Source of the DNA: Phormidium sp. FACHB-1136
Lineage (GTDB): Bacteria; Cyanobacteriota; Cyanobacteriia; Phormidesmidales; Phormidesmidaceae
DNA: 64,000 bases
NCBI RefSeq assembly: GCF_014697375.1
Contig: NZ_JACJRS010000005.1
Span: forward strand, 38,497-102,496
Direction of reading: 5' to 3'
In this document: piece by piece, positions 40,700-49,059 of the stretch
How positions within the stretch are numbered: the stretch's first letter is position 1
Layout of the letters: the number at the start of each line of letters is the position of its first letter
The notes under the pieces: generated by a model
Databases searched by the model: none
The model's input: only the letters and a program-made list of their open reading frames with translations
Told to the model about the DNA's origin: nothing
Program-made: the position numbers and the translations under genes

Positions 40700-41431
40700 T
40701 CACCCGTCTTGGTCGGGCAACAGCGCTGTAGGGGCATCGGGCTGGCTAAACAGACCAAAGAGCGGCCCCAGCCCCGCCCCAATGGCAAACCCGCCCGCGT
40801 GGGCCCAGTAGGCAATGCCGCCCCCTTCCATGCCGATCATGGTGGGGGTTTCTAGGCTCACCAAGCCGTAGACCGCCTGTTGCAGAAACCAGAGACCCAG
40901 GTAAAAAATGGCGGGAATTTTGAGGGGCAGGGGCAGCGGCCCAAAGGGCACCAGGGTAAGAATACGCACCTCTGGGAACCGAAAAATGTAGGCTCCCATT
41001 ACCCCAGCAATGGCCCCGCTGGCCCCTAGGGAGGGAATCGTGGACTCTAGGCCAAAGCCCCACTGCACCAGATTCGCCAATACTCCACAGGTGAGGTAGA
41101 ACAGCAGAAACCGCAGTGACCCCATTTGGTCTTCCACGTTGTTGCCGAAGATCCACAGGTAGAGCATGTTGCCCAGCAGGTGCAGCACCCCTCCATGGAG
41201 AAACTGGCTGGTAATTAAGGTCATCCATTCGGCGGCGTTGGGCACCGATAGGCCCGTGGTGACGCTCGTGGAAAGCGCCTGGGGAATGACCGCCCAGGTT
41301 TGGAAAAAGGCATTGAGGTCAGCGGGGGACAGGCTGAGTTCGTAGAGGAAAATCGACAGATTCAGCACAATCAGCCCGTAGGTGATGTAGGGCGTTCGCT
41401 GACCGGGGTTATAGTCTTTTAGGGGAACCAC
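40700..41431 (-). CDS. Rhomboid-family intramembrane protease
   Basis: The 243-residue protein has six predicted helices. The catalytic serine is in SLGASGAIAGVMGAYIF (GxSG motif, helix 4) and the catalytic histidine in AYWAHAGGFAIGAGLG (helix 6). HGGVLHLLGNMLYLWIFGNNVED is the conserved L1-loop/helix 2 segment. The overall layout fits bacterial rhomboids. Confidence 0.9.
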   Translation of the reverse strand: MVPLKDYNPGQRTPYITYGLIVLNLSIFLYELSLSPADLNAFFQTWAVIPQALSTSVTTGLSVPNAAEWMTLITSQFLHGGVLHLLGNMLYLWIFGNNVEDQMGSLRFLLFYLTCGVLANLVQWGFGLESTIPSLGASGAIAGVMGAYIFRFPEVRILTLVPFGPLPLPLKIPAIFYLGLWFLQQAVYGLVSLETPTMIGMEGGGIAYWAHAGGFAIGAGLGPLFGLFSQPDAPTALLPDQDG

Positions 41432-41529
41432 CGCGTTTCTCCTCTGGCTGGGCTATCCTCCCTAGGGTAACCCTATCCATCGCCTCGGTTTGGTTGACCC
41501 TGGCCGTTGACCCTGGCTATCTATCGCCC

Positions 41530-42789
41530 ATGACGTTCGTTTCGCCCCCCCAAACCCAAGCCCCGGCCCCCCTCAGTGTGGGCGGATTGGTAGACTACAT
41601 CAAAGCCCTACTGGAGGAGGATAGCCACCTGCGCCAGGTGTGGGTGGTCGGGGAAGTGTCCAGCGCCAACCACCACAGCAAGGGGCTATTTTTTAACCTG
41701 GCGGATTTGGACGGCAAGGCCACCATTAGCTGTGTGGCTTGGCGCAGCCAGTTTGCCAAAATCAGCGCCCTGCCCAAGGTAGGGGAACAGGTGACGGTGC
41801 TGGGCACGGTGAAGGTGTATCCCCAACGCAGTAGCTACCAAATCACCGTCTGGCAAGTACTACCCACGGGGGATGGCCTCAAGGCGTTGCGTCTGCGGCA
41901 ACTCAAGCAGCGCCTAGAATCCGAGGGGTTGTTTGACCTGCAGTATAAACGGCCCCTGCCCACCCTGCCCCACACCATTGCCGTGGTGTCGTCGCCCCAG
42001 GCCGCCGCTTGGGGGGATATTCAGCGATCCCTAGCCCATCATCATCCAGGGCTTCACGTCCTCTTTTCCTCCGCCGTGGTGCAGGGAGACAATGCTCCCG
42101 ATTCCATCGTCGCGGCCCTGGATCGAGTAGCGCGGGATGGGCGGGCGGAGGTGGTGATTTTGGCACGGGGCGGCGGGGCCAGTGAAGATCTAGATTGCTT
42201 CGACGATGAACGGGTGGTGCGGGCGGTGGCCGATTGTCCCATCCCGGTGGTGACGGGCATTGGCCACCAGCGGGATGAATCCCTCTCCGATCTTGCCGCT
42301 GACCTGTGCGCCCATACCCCCACCGCCGCCGCCCTCGCCGCTGTCCCCGCCCTGGCTGATCTAGAGTCTGCCCATCGCCAGCGGGTCAGCCAGGTGCAGA
42401 ACCTGGTCATCGAAGCGATCACCGCCGCCCAGGACGACCTTGACACCCTAAGCCAACGCCTGCAACGGCTGCGGCTGGATCAACGGCTGAATCAACAGCA
42501 GGAACGGCTGAACCAACTTAAACGTCGCCTCAGCCAAGGGGTGCAGGTGGAACTGCGCCGCGCCACGGAACGCTGCCAAGCCCTCCGCGCCCATCTGATG
42601 ACCCTCGACCCCGATACCGTGGTTCGCCGAGGCTATGCCCTGGTTAAAGACGATGCCGGACAACTGGTGACCCAGGCCGATACCCTCTACCCTGGCCAAT
42701 CGCTCCAGATTCAACTGGCCCAGGGCCAAATCACAGTACAGGTGGTCGCCACCCAAGCCGACTTGCACCCCCCTAAGGATTCGCCTTAG
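41530..42789 (+). CDS. xseA: Exodeoxyribonuclease VII large subunit
   Basis: With XseB, XseA degrades single-stranded DNA. The protein shows the N-terminal OB fold (LRQVWVVGEVSSANHHSKGLFFNLADLDG), the catalytic domain (PLPTLPHTIAVVSSPQAAAWGDI and VVILARGGGASEDLDCFDDE) and a coiled-coil, C-terminal region. A TTG at 41494 would add twelve residues. The xseB gene is not next to it; a mobile-looking element (42792) starts right at the stop codon. Confidence 0.92.
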   Translation: MTFVSPPQTQAPAPLSVGGLVDYIKALLEEDSHLRQVWVVGEVSSANHHSKGLFFNLADLDGKATISCVAWRSQFAKISALPKVGEQVTVLGTVKVYPQRSSYQITVWQVLPTGDGLKALRLRQLKQRLESEGLFDLQYKRPLPTLPHTIAVVSSPQAAAWGDIQRSLAHHHPGLHVLFSSAVVQGDNAPDSIVAALDRVARDGRAEVVILARGGGASEDLDCFDDERVVRAVADCPIPVVTGIGHQRDESLSDLAADLCAHTPTAAALAAVPALADLESAHRQRVSQVQNLVIEAITAAQDDLDTLSQRLQRLRLDQRLNQQQERLNQLKRRLSQGVQVELRRATERCQALRAHLMTLDPDTVVRRGYALVKDDAGQLVTQADTLYPGQSLQIQLAQGQITVQVVATQADLHPPKDSP

Positions 42790-42791
42790 AT

Positions 42792-43057
42792 GGCGTTTGA
42801 AAAGGGGGAAGGGTGTAGCTGATTACACCAGACGCCGAACCATAATTCGGATCATGGCAATTTTGACCATGGCCTCCTTCGGACGAAATACCACTTCCAC
42901 AATCCAGCCCAAGGTGTCCATCGTCTATTCACTCAAACTGATCGCGGGTCAAGTTGCTGGTGTAAGCTTTAGTCATGGCTCTCACGAGGCTAAGTGTTTC
43001 TACTTCAAGCCTACACCGTGTGAGCTTTTTTACTGGCTACGCCGCTTTTCAAACGCC
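42792..43057. mobile_element. MITE-like element with terminal inverted repeats
   Basis: GGCGTTTGAAAAG(G)GG at 42792-42807 is mirrored by CCGCTTTTCAAACGCC at 43042-43057, a 16-base inverted repeat with one mismatch. CTTAGAT flanks both ends (42785-42791 and 43060-43066) like a target duplication. The interior has no long frame, so this could be a miniature element of about 270 bases or a remnant of an insertion sequence. It starts three bases after the xseA stop. No related transposase was seen in the window. Confidence 0.65.
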
Positions 43058-43085
43058 CTCTTAGATCTATGGTAGCGGAGTCCCC

Positions 43086-43150
43086 AGATCCCAGGGGTCT
43101 GCTATCTGCCTCACGTATCCCAAATTCCCCCCGATAGAACCCTGGGATCT
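43086..43150. repeat. Family D palindrome
   Basis: AGATCCCAGGGGTCT (43086-43100) and AGAACCCTGGGATCT (43136-43150) form a 15-base inverted repeat with one mismatch. The same arms occur at 13137-13205 and near 19655. Confidence 0.7.
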
Positions 43151-43177
43151 TTTCTCACCGTAAAAGGGTGCCTGGTA

Positions 43178-43202
43178 TTGGGTTCTGCTTCGCTGCACCC
43201 AA
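43178..43202 (+). repeat. TTGGGTT/CACCCAA palindrome, copy 2
   Basis: TTGGGTTCTGCTTCGCTGCA-CCCAA resembles the unit at 31316-31340. It lies directly before the duplicated tail fragment at 43213. Confidence 0.7.
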
Positions 43203-43212
43203 TCTACTTACT

Positions 43213-43329
43213 AGAATCCAAAATCGATGGATCCTCCTTCAAGCACAGTATTTACTCGACCCCAGCGCCGAAGTCGAAGCAGCCGTAGCGGATTTTGTGC
43301 AGTTTTTGCAGGAATATGGCGAACTGTAG
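43213..43329 (+). pseudogene. Duplicated 3'-end fragment of the gene at 44203
   Basis: This 39-codon fragment reads RIQNRWILLQAQYLLDPSAE and continues to a TAG. It closely matches the last codons of the gene at 44203-44688 (RIQNRWILLQARYLLDPGAE), including the stop, with only a handful of changes. There is no start codon or upstream part. A GTAGGGTGG-type hairpin begins exactly at its stop codon. It is the remains of a second copy. Confidence 0.8.
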
Positions 43330-43350
43330 GGTGGGCATTGCTCACCCTAA
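43326..43350 (+). repeat. GTAGGGTGGGCATTGC-type palindrome
   Basis: GTAGGGTGGGCATTGCTCAC followed by CCTAA folds GGGTGGGC/GCTCACCC. It starts at the stop codon of the fragment at 43213 and resembles the one upstream of the FGE gene (12941-12968). Confidence 0.65.
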
Positions 43351-43467
43351 TACTAATACCAGGAGTCAATGAGGCGGATTGAGTATAAAACCAGATCCTT
43401 CTCCAACCATGACACTGAATCAACTCCAGTGCCCAAGTCGAAGGGGAAAGGCGACCATGGGGCGTAT

Positions 43468-44103
43468 TTACCAAGTTTTCGGTTGAAACGAGTCATCATT
43501 TAGGATGACAACGCTATCTCCCGACTGCGCCATGACAAATAACCCCTTGCGGTAGGCATAGCGGGCCACCTCATTGGGGACCACCATACCAGCCACGGCT
43601 CCCATGGTCTGTACGTCGGCATAGCGGGGCATCAGGCGCTTAAATTTGCTCAAGCGTTCTAGGTGTTCATCCACGTCGGGTTGGGTCAGTTTACTTTTCA
43701 CCTCCACCAAAATAGCTTCCGTTGTATCCACAACCAGGAGGTCGATTTCAAGACCTTCATCCCCGCGCTGGACGGCGATTCCGTCATGGAATTCATGGAC
43801 AGCAATGCCCCGTGCTTGAAACAGACGCACGACCGCAGGGCGCACCTGCCATTCCACAAACTCGCCCAGGCGGTTGCCCAGCTTGCCCAGTTGCTCGTTG
43901 AACTGTTGGTTCTGCTGCCGCAATAGCCGCTCAGTTTCCTGAAAGCGTCGCTCGGTTTCCTGAAAGCGTCGTTCAGTCTCCTGAAAGCGTCGTTCGGTTT
44001 CCTGGGCTTGTCGCTTGGTTTCCTGGGTTTGTCGTTCGGTTTCTTTTTGGGCTTCGGCGAGTTCGCCCAAAATGCGCCAGACTTCTTCGGAGGTTGTTGC
44101 CAT
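43468..44103 (-). CDS. Coiled-coil protein with PD-(D/E)XK-like nuclease domain
   Basis: The 211-residue protein has an N-terminal coiled coil (about 10-75) made of near-identical seven-residue repeats (RFQETER), visible at DNA level as 21-base repeats at 43930-44010. The C-terminal domain carries GLEIDLLVVDTTEAILVEVKSKL, which fits PD-(D/E)XK spacing (D, then E-x-K). This layout matches the DUF3782 type found in many cyanobacteria. It stands between the tail fragment (43213) and the 44203 gene. Target and role are unknown; restriction-like or housekeeping nuclease roles are both possible. Confidence 0.75.
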   Translation of the reverse strand: MATTSEEVWRILGELAEAQKETERQTQETKRQAQETERRFQETERRFQETERRFQETERLLRQQNQQFNEQLGKLGNRLGEFVEWQVRPAVVRLFQARGIAVHEFHDGIAVQRGDEGLEIDLLVVDTTEAILVEVKSKLTQPDVDEHLERLSKFKRLMPRYADVQTMGAVAGMVVPNEVARYAYRKGLFVMAQSGDSVVILNDDSFQPKTW

Positions 44104-44202
44104 TGGCGTTGGCTCTCATTCGGTTTTAGGTCGCTAGGATCTATGGTAGCGGGTGCAGAGAGCGCCCGTATAATGGGGGTATTCGGTGTTTGCCTGCCAG
44201 GT

Positions 44203-44688
44203 ATGAACCGCTGGGTTAATTTTCTCTCGCTGCTTCCGGGCACAATCCTAACGATCCTGATTATCAGTGTCGCTTTTTTGAGGGTCTACGATGAAACCGA
44301 TTTCACCTTCCTCGGATACGTCGCCAACGCCCGAACCTGGACTAACCGAGGTACCGTGGCCGCCCTCGTGGTGGCGCTGGTTGGTTTTTGCGTTGAATGG
44401 GACCGTCGAAATCGAGAAGCAGCACGCATTGAGAATGAACGAGCTGAGGAAAGAGCGCGAAGAGAGGAGGAAGCTCGACGAAGAGAGGAGGAAGCTCGAC
44501 GAAGAGAATCGGCAGACCTACGAGCAGCGGATGAGCGAACTGAGGAAAGCGAACGAGCGGCTAGCCGAGCTCGAATCCAAAATCGATGGATCCTTCTTCA
44601 AGCACGGTATTTACTCGACCCCGGTGCCGAAGTCGAAGCAGCCGTAGGGGATTTTGTGCGGTTTTTGCAGGAATATGGCGAACTGTAG
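44203..44688 (+). CDS. Membrane protein with coiled coil and duplicated C-terminus
   Basis: The 161-residue protein has two predicted helices (about 8-30 and 48-66), a highly charged Arg/Glu-rich helix (about 68-120, REEEARRREEEARR) and a C-terminal tail (about 123-161) that is repeated as a fragment at 43213-43329. The charged part comes from nucleotide repeats that also read as a coiled coil in another frame. An open frame extends back to 44008, but ATG 44203 begins the membrane part. Function unknown. Confidence 0.65.
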   Translation: MNRWVNFLSLLPGTILTILIISVAFLRVYDETDFTFLGYVANARTWTNRGTVAALVVALVGFCVEWDRRNREAARIENERAEERARREEEARRREEEARRRESADLRAADERTEESERAASRARIQNRWILLQARYLLDPGAEVEAAVGDFVRFLQEYGEL

Positions 44689-44768
44689 CCTAGCTAGGGG
44701 GTGCATTGTGGCTAGAGCAGGAGGGTGAGCAACGGGCAAGCAAAATTGAGCAGCGAATATACCCTATG

Positions 44769-45605
44769 CTAATCTGCGGGAGTAGCCTCATCGTCATCAG
44801 TTCGGTAGCGAACGGAAACAGATCCTCGCTCTGCCCAAAGGATTTCTGCGCCTAGGCTTTCTAGGCGTTCAATGGCTAAGTCAAAGGTGATGTCGTCTAC
44901 GGCGTTAGTGGCTACTTGTATCCAGCCACTAATTTGGGCCTCGCGACTGGAAGGGTTTTGGGCGAGAAACGCTGCCGTTTGGCGAGATAATTGCGCGACG
45001 TCGGGGTCATTACTCTGGTCGGCCCAATCTGCGGCTATTTCAAAGGATTGTCTAGCCCCTTCGCTGTCACCTAAAAACAACAGTTGATCAATTGCTTTGT
45101 TGCGCCAGACAAAATAGCTATTTTCAGGTATTTGGGGCGTCATGACGGCCAAACCTCGATCCATGATCTCCACCGTGCGTTCTGGCATACCTGAATAGAT
45201 GGAGATGCTGCTAGACATATAGAGATACGGCATAAAGAAGCGCGGATCTCGATCAACAATAACCTCAAAAAACTCTGGGCTGAGGCGATAGCCCAGTTGA
45301 CCACGTACCTCCATATTGCCAAAGTATTGCAGGAAATTAAGAAAAGTCCAATTAGCAATCATATTGTCATAGCCAAAAGTTGGCATCCGACGCCGCAGCA
45401 ATAGCTGAGCTTGATCACGCTGATCTTGAAGCTGCAATATGGGCAAGGGCTGGGCATCAGTGGACTGCATGATTTGTAGCCGCTGCCCTTGCAGCCACAC
45501 CACCGCCAACAACAAGCCTGCCCCCAGCGACCAGGGCCAAAAACGACGTAGCCAAAGGGATTTAAACATAGCCACCGCCATGATAAACATGACAAACAGC
45601 CTCAA
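44769..45605 (-). CDS. Membrane-anchored TPR-like protein
   Basis: The 278-residue protein has one hydrophobic helix at about residues 22-40, then a helical region with TPR-like features (RFFMPYLYMSSSISIYSGMPERTVEIMDRGLAVM and GDSEGARQSFEIAADWADQS), ending in an acidic tail. The N-terminal methionine is one of several possible (45605, 45569). Probably a periplasmic-face scaffold; the partner is unknown. Confidence 0.7.
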   Translation of the reverse strand: MRLFVMFIMAVAMFKSLWLRRFWPWSLGAGLLLAVVWLQGQRLQIMQSTDAQPLPILQLQDQRDQAQLLLRRRMPTFGYDNMIANWTFLNFLQYFGNMEVRGQLGYRLSPEFFEVIVDRDPRFFMPYLYMSSSISIYSGMPERTVEIMDRGLAVMTPQIPENSYFVWRNKAIDQLLFLGDSEGARQSFEIAADWADQSNDPDVAQLSRQTAAFLAQNPSSREAQISGWIQVATNAVDDITFDLAIERLESLGAEILWAERGSVSVRYRTDDDEATPAD

Positions 45606-45709
45606 TAATGTTTTTGAGACAATTGAGGTTCACGGTAGTTTTGATTGTTAGGGCCATAGGGGGCTGGTTGTGAGGTTAGTGCTGCTGTTCGGCTCTCGTC
45701 AATATGGAT

Positions 45710-47065
45710 CTAGATTTGTTCAGGGAGGACGTAGAGAAACACCTCTAGTTTACCAAGGGCATCGGCAACCTGCTGAGCAGCGGATTCTGGGGGAGTGGGT
45801 TCTAAGGTGATGAGGTTGATGGGATGGATGCGCTGCCAAAAGTTGACTAGGGCAGTGAAGGGTTGGGGGCCATCCCAAAGTTGCAGCAGCAGGGCAGCGA
45901 CGTCATAGCTAAGGGTGACTGGGCTTAGGGTTGGCAAACTCAAAAAGGTGCTAATCATAAACGGCCCATTTTGCTGAATGGCCTCCAAAGCAGCTTTCTG
46001 AAAGGCCTCTGTGCGTAGTTGAGGATGTAAGATAACCTGGGATCTCAGCCAATCCTCTAATGTCCATTCGGCTACAGGTAATAGTTCTGGGCTCTGTCTG
46101 GGGTGGGTACACCAGAAGTCTAGCAGCCGATGTACTGGGTGCAGAAGTTCATAGGTAGTTAGCAGGGTTTCCAGCGTACTTTCCGCCAAGCCCATAGCCA
46201 GATAGCTCGGCAAATTATCTGGTTCTTGGAACAGATCCTCCACATTCCAATGTCGCCAGTTGACCATGCTGATAAATTCTAGACCTGCTCGCTGGATGCC
46301 ATCGAACATATCACTAATGCGGTAGCCTTTATCTCCCTTTAGCAGATGATTAGCTAACAGAAGCTCTTTATTAGCTTCCTCCTCAAGATCTTCCCACTTA
46401 GGGTTCCAACCAGTGCCTTGTTTAAGAAATACCTCCGGTCTCAGGCTTTTCATAATTTCAGTAAAGATGGGGATGGCCATATCTGTTGCATCCTCTTCCA
46501 TTAGCCCAATAAAGTTAAGGAATTCTTGCACTTGAAAGAAAAGACGGCGCTGAAGGGCACTATGCAAGTTAGCACGAATGATTCCTTCCGGCTTGAGAAC
46601 AGACTTGAATGCTGATAGACCTTGGGCAATATCATCAAAAAAGTAGAGGGTCTCATCACAGTTAATATAGTCAAATTGGATGCCAAGTTGCGTGACCTCT
46701 TCAATGGAAAGAACGTGAAACTCGGCGAGATCTTGATAACCGTGATAAGCGAACCGCTGCTGGGCTAGTTCAATAGATTTGGGCGAGAGATCAATCCCGA
46801 CAATTTTAGCAGCAGGGTTTGCCTTAGCAAGGGCGAGAGCTTTATAGCCAGTGCCACAGCCCGCATCTAAAATTACCTTGCCAGCGGTTTCTGCAACACG
46901 GCGATTTCGCAGATAGTAGGGGGTGACTAAATTGAATATAAATAAATCATTGCTCGCTTCCCTAGGATCAGCATCGATGGGAATGCGGGGATAGGGACCA
47001 AAGTCGAACTGTCGCCGCATTTTCTCCAGGGAATCGGCTTGGTTTTCAGATGGAGGAGTGGTCAT
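45710..47065 (-). CDS. Class I SAM-dependent methyltransferase with C-terminal extension
   Basis: The 451-residue protein starts with a Rossmann methyltransferase domain: VILDAGCGTGYKALALAKAN (motif I), IVGIDLSPKSIELAQQRF, then FDYINCDETLYFFDDI. The second half (about 260-451) is helical, resembling regulatory extensions of bacterial methyltransferases; it is not recognised. A small gene (47069) precedes it by three bases, so they form an operon. Substrate unknown. Confidence 0.8.
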   Translation of the reverse strand: MTTPPSENQADSLEKMRRQFDFGPYPRIPIDADPREASNDLFIFNLVTPYYLRNRRVAETAGKVILDAGCGTGYKALALAKANPAAKIVGIDLSPKSIELAQQRFAYHGYQDLAEFHVLSIEEVTQLGIQFDYINCDETLYFFDDIAQGLSAFKSVLKPEGIIRANLHSALQRRLFFQVQEFLNFIGLMEEDATDMAIPIFTEIMKSLRPEVFLKQGTGWNPKWEDLEEEANKELLLANHLLKGDKGYRISDMFDGIQRAGLEFISMVNWRHWNVEDLFQEPDNLPSYLAMGLAESTLETLLTTYELLHPVHRLLDFWCTHPRQSPELLPVAEWTLEDWLRSQVILHPQLRTEAFQKAALEAIQQNGPFMISTFLSLPTLSPVTLSYDVAALLLQLWDGPQPFTALVNFWQRIHPINLITLEPTPPESAAQQVADALGKLEVFLYVLPEQI

Positions 47066-47068
47066 TGT

Positions 47069-47275
47069 TCAGATAATATGCAACGCTGTCCTAATTATAT
47101 TCTGAGGTTGAGATAAGGCAACACTGAAGATGCCGACTTCATCCCCAGATTGATAAGCTTGGGCAAAGGCAAATAGATAGCGCCTAGAGTTTAGTGTGAT
47201 CATGATAGAATCGTCAGGCACTTGCCTTCTTCCGACGATCTGCTGGATCAATGTTTTAGCGTTTATCCTGGACAC
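47069..47275 (-). CDS. Small protein upstream of the methyltransferase
   Basis: The 68-residue protein (MSRINAKTLIQQIVGRRQVP) is followed by IMITLNSRRYLFAFAQAYQS and has no membrane segment. It ends three bases before the methyltransferase start, which argues for a real gene, but no family is recognised. Confidence 0.5.
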   Translation of the reverse strand: MSRINAKTLIQQIVGRRQVPDDSIMITLNSRRYLFAFAQAYQSGDEVGIFSVALSQPQNIIRTALHII

Positions 47276-47344
47276 GATACTGCCCTTATGAGTGCAGCGT
47301 CGTATTTTTGAGAGCTATGAGAAACCGCCTGTATTCCCATCAAA

Positions 47345-47521
47345 ATGCCTCGCCAACGCTACTCGGCCAACAATCGCCTCACCGTGGCCGTTGTTTAGGT
47401 GGCATCAGTGAGATGTGGGAGTGTTCAGGAAGTGGCTCTTTCTAGTGGCATCACCCGATCTCAGGTTAGGCTGCTGGAAAGCTTGTGCGTTGGGACTAAA
47501 AAGAAAGACACTCGACTTTAA
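47345..47521 (+). pseudogene. Possible decayed transposase-type helix-turn-helix
   Basis: The frame begins MPRQRYSANNRLTVAVV, meets an in-frame TAG (47396-47398), then continues VASVRCGSVQEVALSSGITR-SQVRLLES to a TAA. The pattern RYSxxxRLxVA followed by SVQEVALxxGIxxSQVR is typical of the helix-turn-helix of IS3-type OrfA proteins. It may be a relic; the terminator hairpin lies over its last codons. Confidence 0.3.
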
Positions 47522-47544
47522 GAATCGAGTGTCTTTCTTTTTAG
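47496..47544. terminator. Perfect 20-base-pair bidirectional terminator
   Basis: CTAAAAAGAAAGACACTCGA (47496-47515) is the exact reverse complement of the segment at 47525-47544, with a nine-base loop. The stem has a T-run on the 3' side in both orientations. It lies 56 bases after the pilin stop and terminates pilin transcription, and possibly blocks reading from the other side. Confidence 0.85.
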
Positions 47545-47600
47545 TTGACAGAGATAAACTAATGCCACCAGAATGATGACACCATCACCTGGTATTGCCG

Positions 47601-48182
47601 TTAGTTGATAGCTTCACAGTTCTGAGCAGCAGCGCCTGCAGTCAGTGCCCCGGTAACATTGGGCGTAGGCGCTGCGCCAAGACTACCTTTACAAATTACT
47701 GCAGTGGTTGTTGCGCTGCCTCCAACATCTTTCAGCAGATAGGTTAGCCCCCCATAGCCAAGCAGAGCTGTATCATTAGGAACGGCGCGGATCAAGGCAA
47801 CCAGAGGAATATGAGTCGCTACTGCGGTAGGGGCCGTGCCAGTGGGTGCAGTTTCAGCAGACTCGAACCATCCGTCGCCCCCTGCTCCATAGGTATAAAA
47901 CTTGGTCGTGGTTTGAATGCCTAGGCCAAGTTGCGCAATTTTGGGGGCAAAGGCGGGGTTCTCTAGGCGGTAGGCTTGTTGGCCACGGTTGAGGGAGCCG
48001 ACGTAGGTGGTGGCTTCGGATTGGCGGGCGCGGTTGGCTTGGTTGAGGAAGGCGGGCAGGGCGATGGCAGACAGGATGCCGATGATGATGATCACCACCA
48101 GCAGTTCAATCAGGGTGAAGCCTTCGTCTTCTTTCTTGTTGTTCAAGAATTGAAGCAGTTTGTAGTTCCAGGTGGATTTCAT
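47601..48182 (-). CDS. pilA: Type IV pilin-like protein
   Basis: The 193-residue precursor has a class III signal: after the basic leader, G21 precedes the mature start FTLIELLVVIIIIGILSAIALPAFL with the conserved glutamate at mature position 5. The rest is a small-residue-rich globular domain with two cysteines near the C-terminus (VICKGSL and QNCEAIN), likely a disulfide loop. This is the layout of cyanobacterial PilA, the main pilus subunit. A strong AGGAG ribosome site precedes the ATG. It stands alone, which fits a highly expressed pilin. Confidence 0.87.
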   Translation of the reverse strand: MKSTWNYKLLQFLNNKKEDEGFTLIELLVVIIIIGILSAIALPAFLNQANRARQSEATTYVGSLNRGQQAYRLENPAFAPKIAQLGLGIQTTTKFYTYGAGGDGWFESAETAPTGTAPTAVATHIPLVALIRAVPNDTALLGYGGLTYLLKDVGGSATTTAVICKGSLGAAPTPNVTGALTAGAAAQNCEAIN

Positions 48183-48334
48183 AATGGGGTGTCTCCTTAG
48201 AGAAGCCGTAGAGTTTGTTCGCTTCTTGAACTAACTTACCCACGGGCGGCGGGTTTCATATCATCCCCGGCCAAAAAATTTTCTGAGGAGTGGGTGGGGA
48301 GTGCCCTAGGGGCTCAAAAGCCTGTGAAATCAAG

Positions 48335-48374
48335 CCTCTAGGAATTTATGTGATTTTGTAACGTTTCCTAGAGG
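48335..48374 (-). terminator. Hairpin after the displaced valS end
   Basis: CCTCTAGGAA (48335-48344) and TTCCTAGAGG (48365-48374) form a perfect 10-base stem with a 20-base loop, 22 bases beyond the stop of the valS tail fragment in the direction of valS transcription. It may be the original valS terminator left behind; it is also a possible site upstream of pilA. Confidence 0.45.
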
Positions 48375-48395
48375 GACGGATGAGGTGCTCGATTT

Positions 48396-48596
48396 TCATC
48401 GCCGTGCCAACCGCGACTTCAGAATTGCCGCTAGGGCTTCGGCTTCGGCGAGGGCATCGCAGGCACCCTGCACCACCTCGGCGGGGGCTTTATCCACAAA
48501 ACCAGAATTGCTGAGGCGACCAGAGAGGGACTTGATTTCGGCTTCCACCTTGCCCAGGTCTTTTTCACCCTTGGCGCACAGGATATCCACAACCCA
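48396..48596 (-). pseudogene. Displaced 3'-end fragment of valS
   Basis: This segment reads [20 protein letters not shown] followed by [15 protein letters not shown] and ends ILKSRLARR-stop. It matches the last 65 or so codons of the intact valS at 53836 ([20 protein letters not shown]) with scattered changes, in the same orientation. There is no start codon, so it is not a functional gene. It lies 5.2 kb beyond the end of valS, after the GGDEF and ClC genes. Confidence 0.88.
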
Positions 48597-48769
48597 TCGG
48601 TTTGCGCGGTGCGGTGAGGGGAGTTCTTCAACCGAAGGGCATGACGCCCTGGATCAATCGGCTACCGGGGTGGAGGGCTTGATACGCCCACAAGTAACCC
48701 CGTACTCATTGTACAGGCGTCTTAAATGTCTTAAAAGACAGGTCATCCAGGATATCGGGTTATTTATAC

Positions 48770-48876
48770 TTAAGGGCACCTCGAAAAAACCAGATTTCCC
48801 TAGGAGTGACAACGTGATTCCAAGGTTTCCAGCTTCTCGAAAGCTGCCAAATGGTAATTAATCGAGGTGCCCTTAA
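48770..48876. mobile_element. Short MITE-like element, TTAA-flanked
   Basis: TTAAGGGCACCTCGA (48770-48784) and TCGAGGTGCCCTTAA (48862-48876) are perfect 15-base inverted repeats around a 77-base interior with no gene. If the element proper begins at GGGCACC, the TTAA at both ends is a target duplication. It lies inside the cassette between the valS fragment and the GGDEF gene. No full-length relative with a transposase was seen. Confidence 0.75.
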
Positions 48877-49059
48877 ACTGTTGACCTAAGATTCCAGATT
48901 CAGCATCTAGGCTGAAATGTTGCGGATTATCCGGGGTTGAGGGTGATATGTCAAGCTAATATTTAGGCGCAACAAGGCTTCCAGCGAATGAACGACGATT
49001 TAGTGATTGAGCGCATCGCGGTGGCACCAGACTGTTCATGGTGATCTCAACAGCAGGAG

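Noticed and set aside
42797..43075. Possible small gene after xseA (xseB candidate)
   Set aside because: The frame lies inside the inverted-repeat element and shows none of the XseB helix motifs.
44291..44647. Alternative coiled-coil frame within the 44203 gene
   Set aside because: It overlaps the membrane-protein frame, and only the 44203 frame has the tail that recurs at 43213 with its stop codon.
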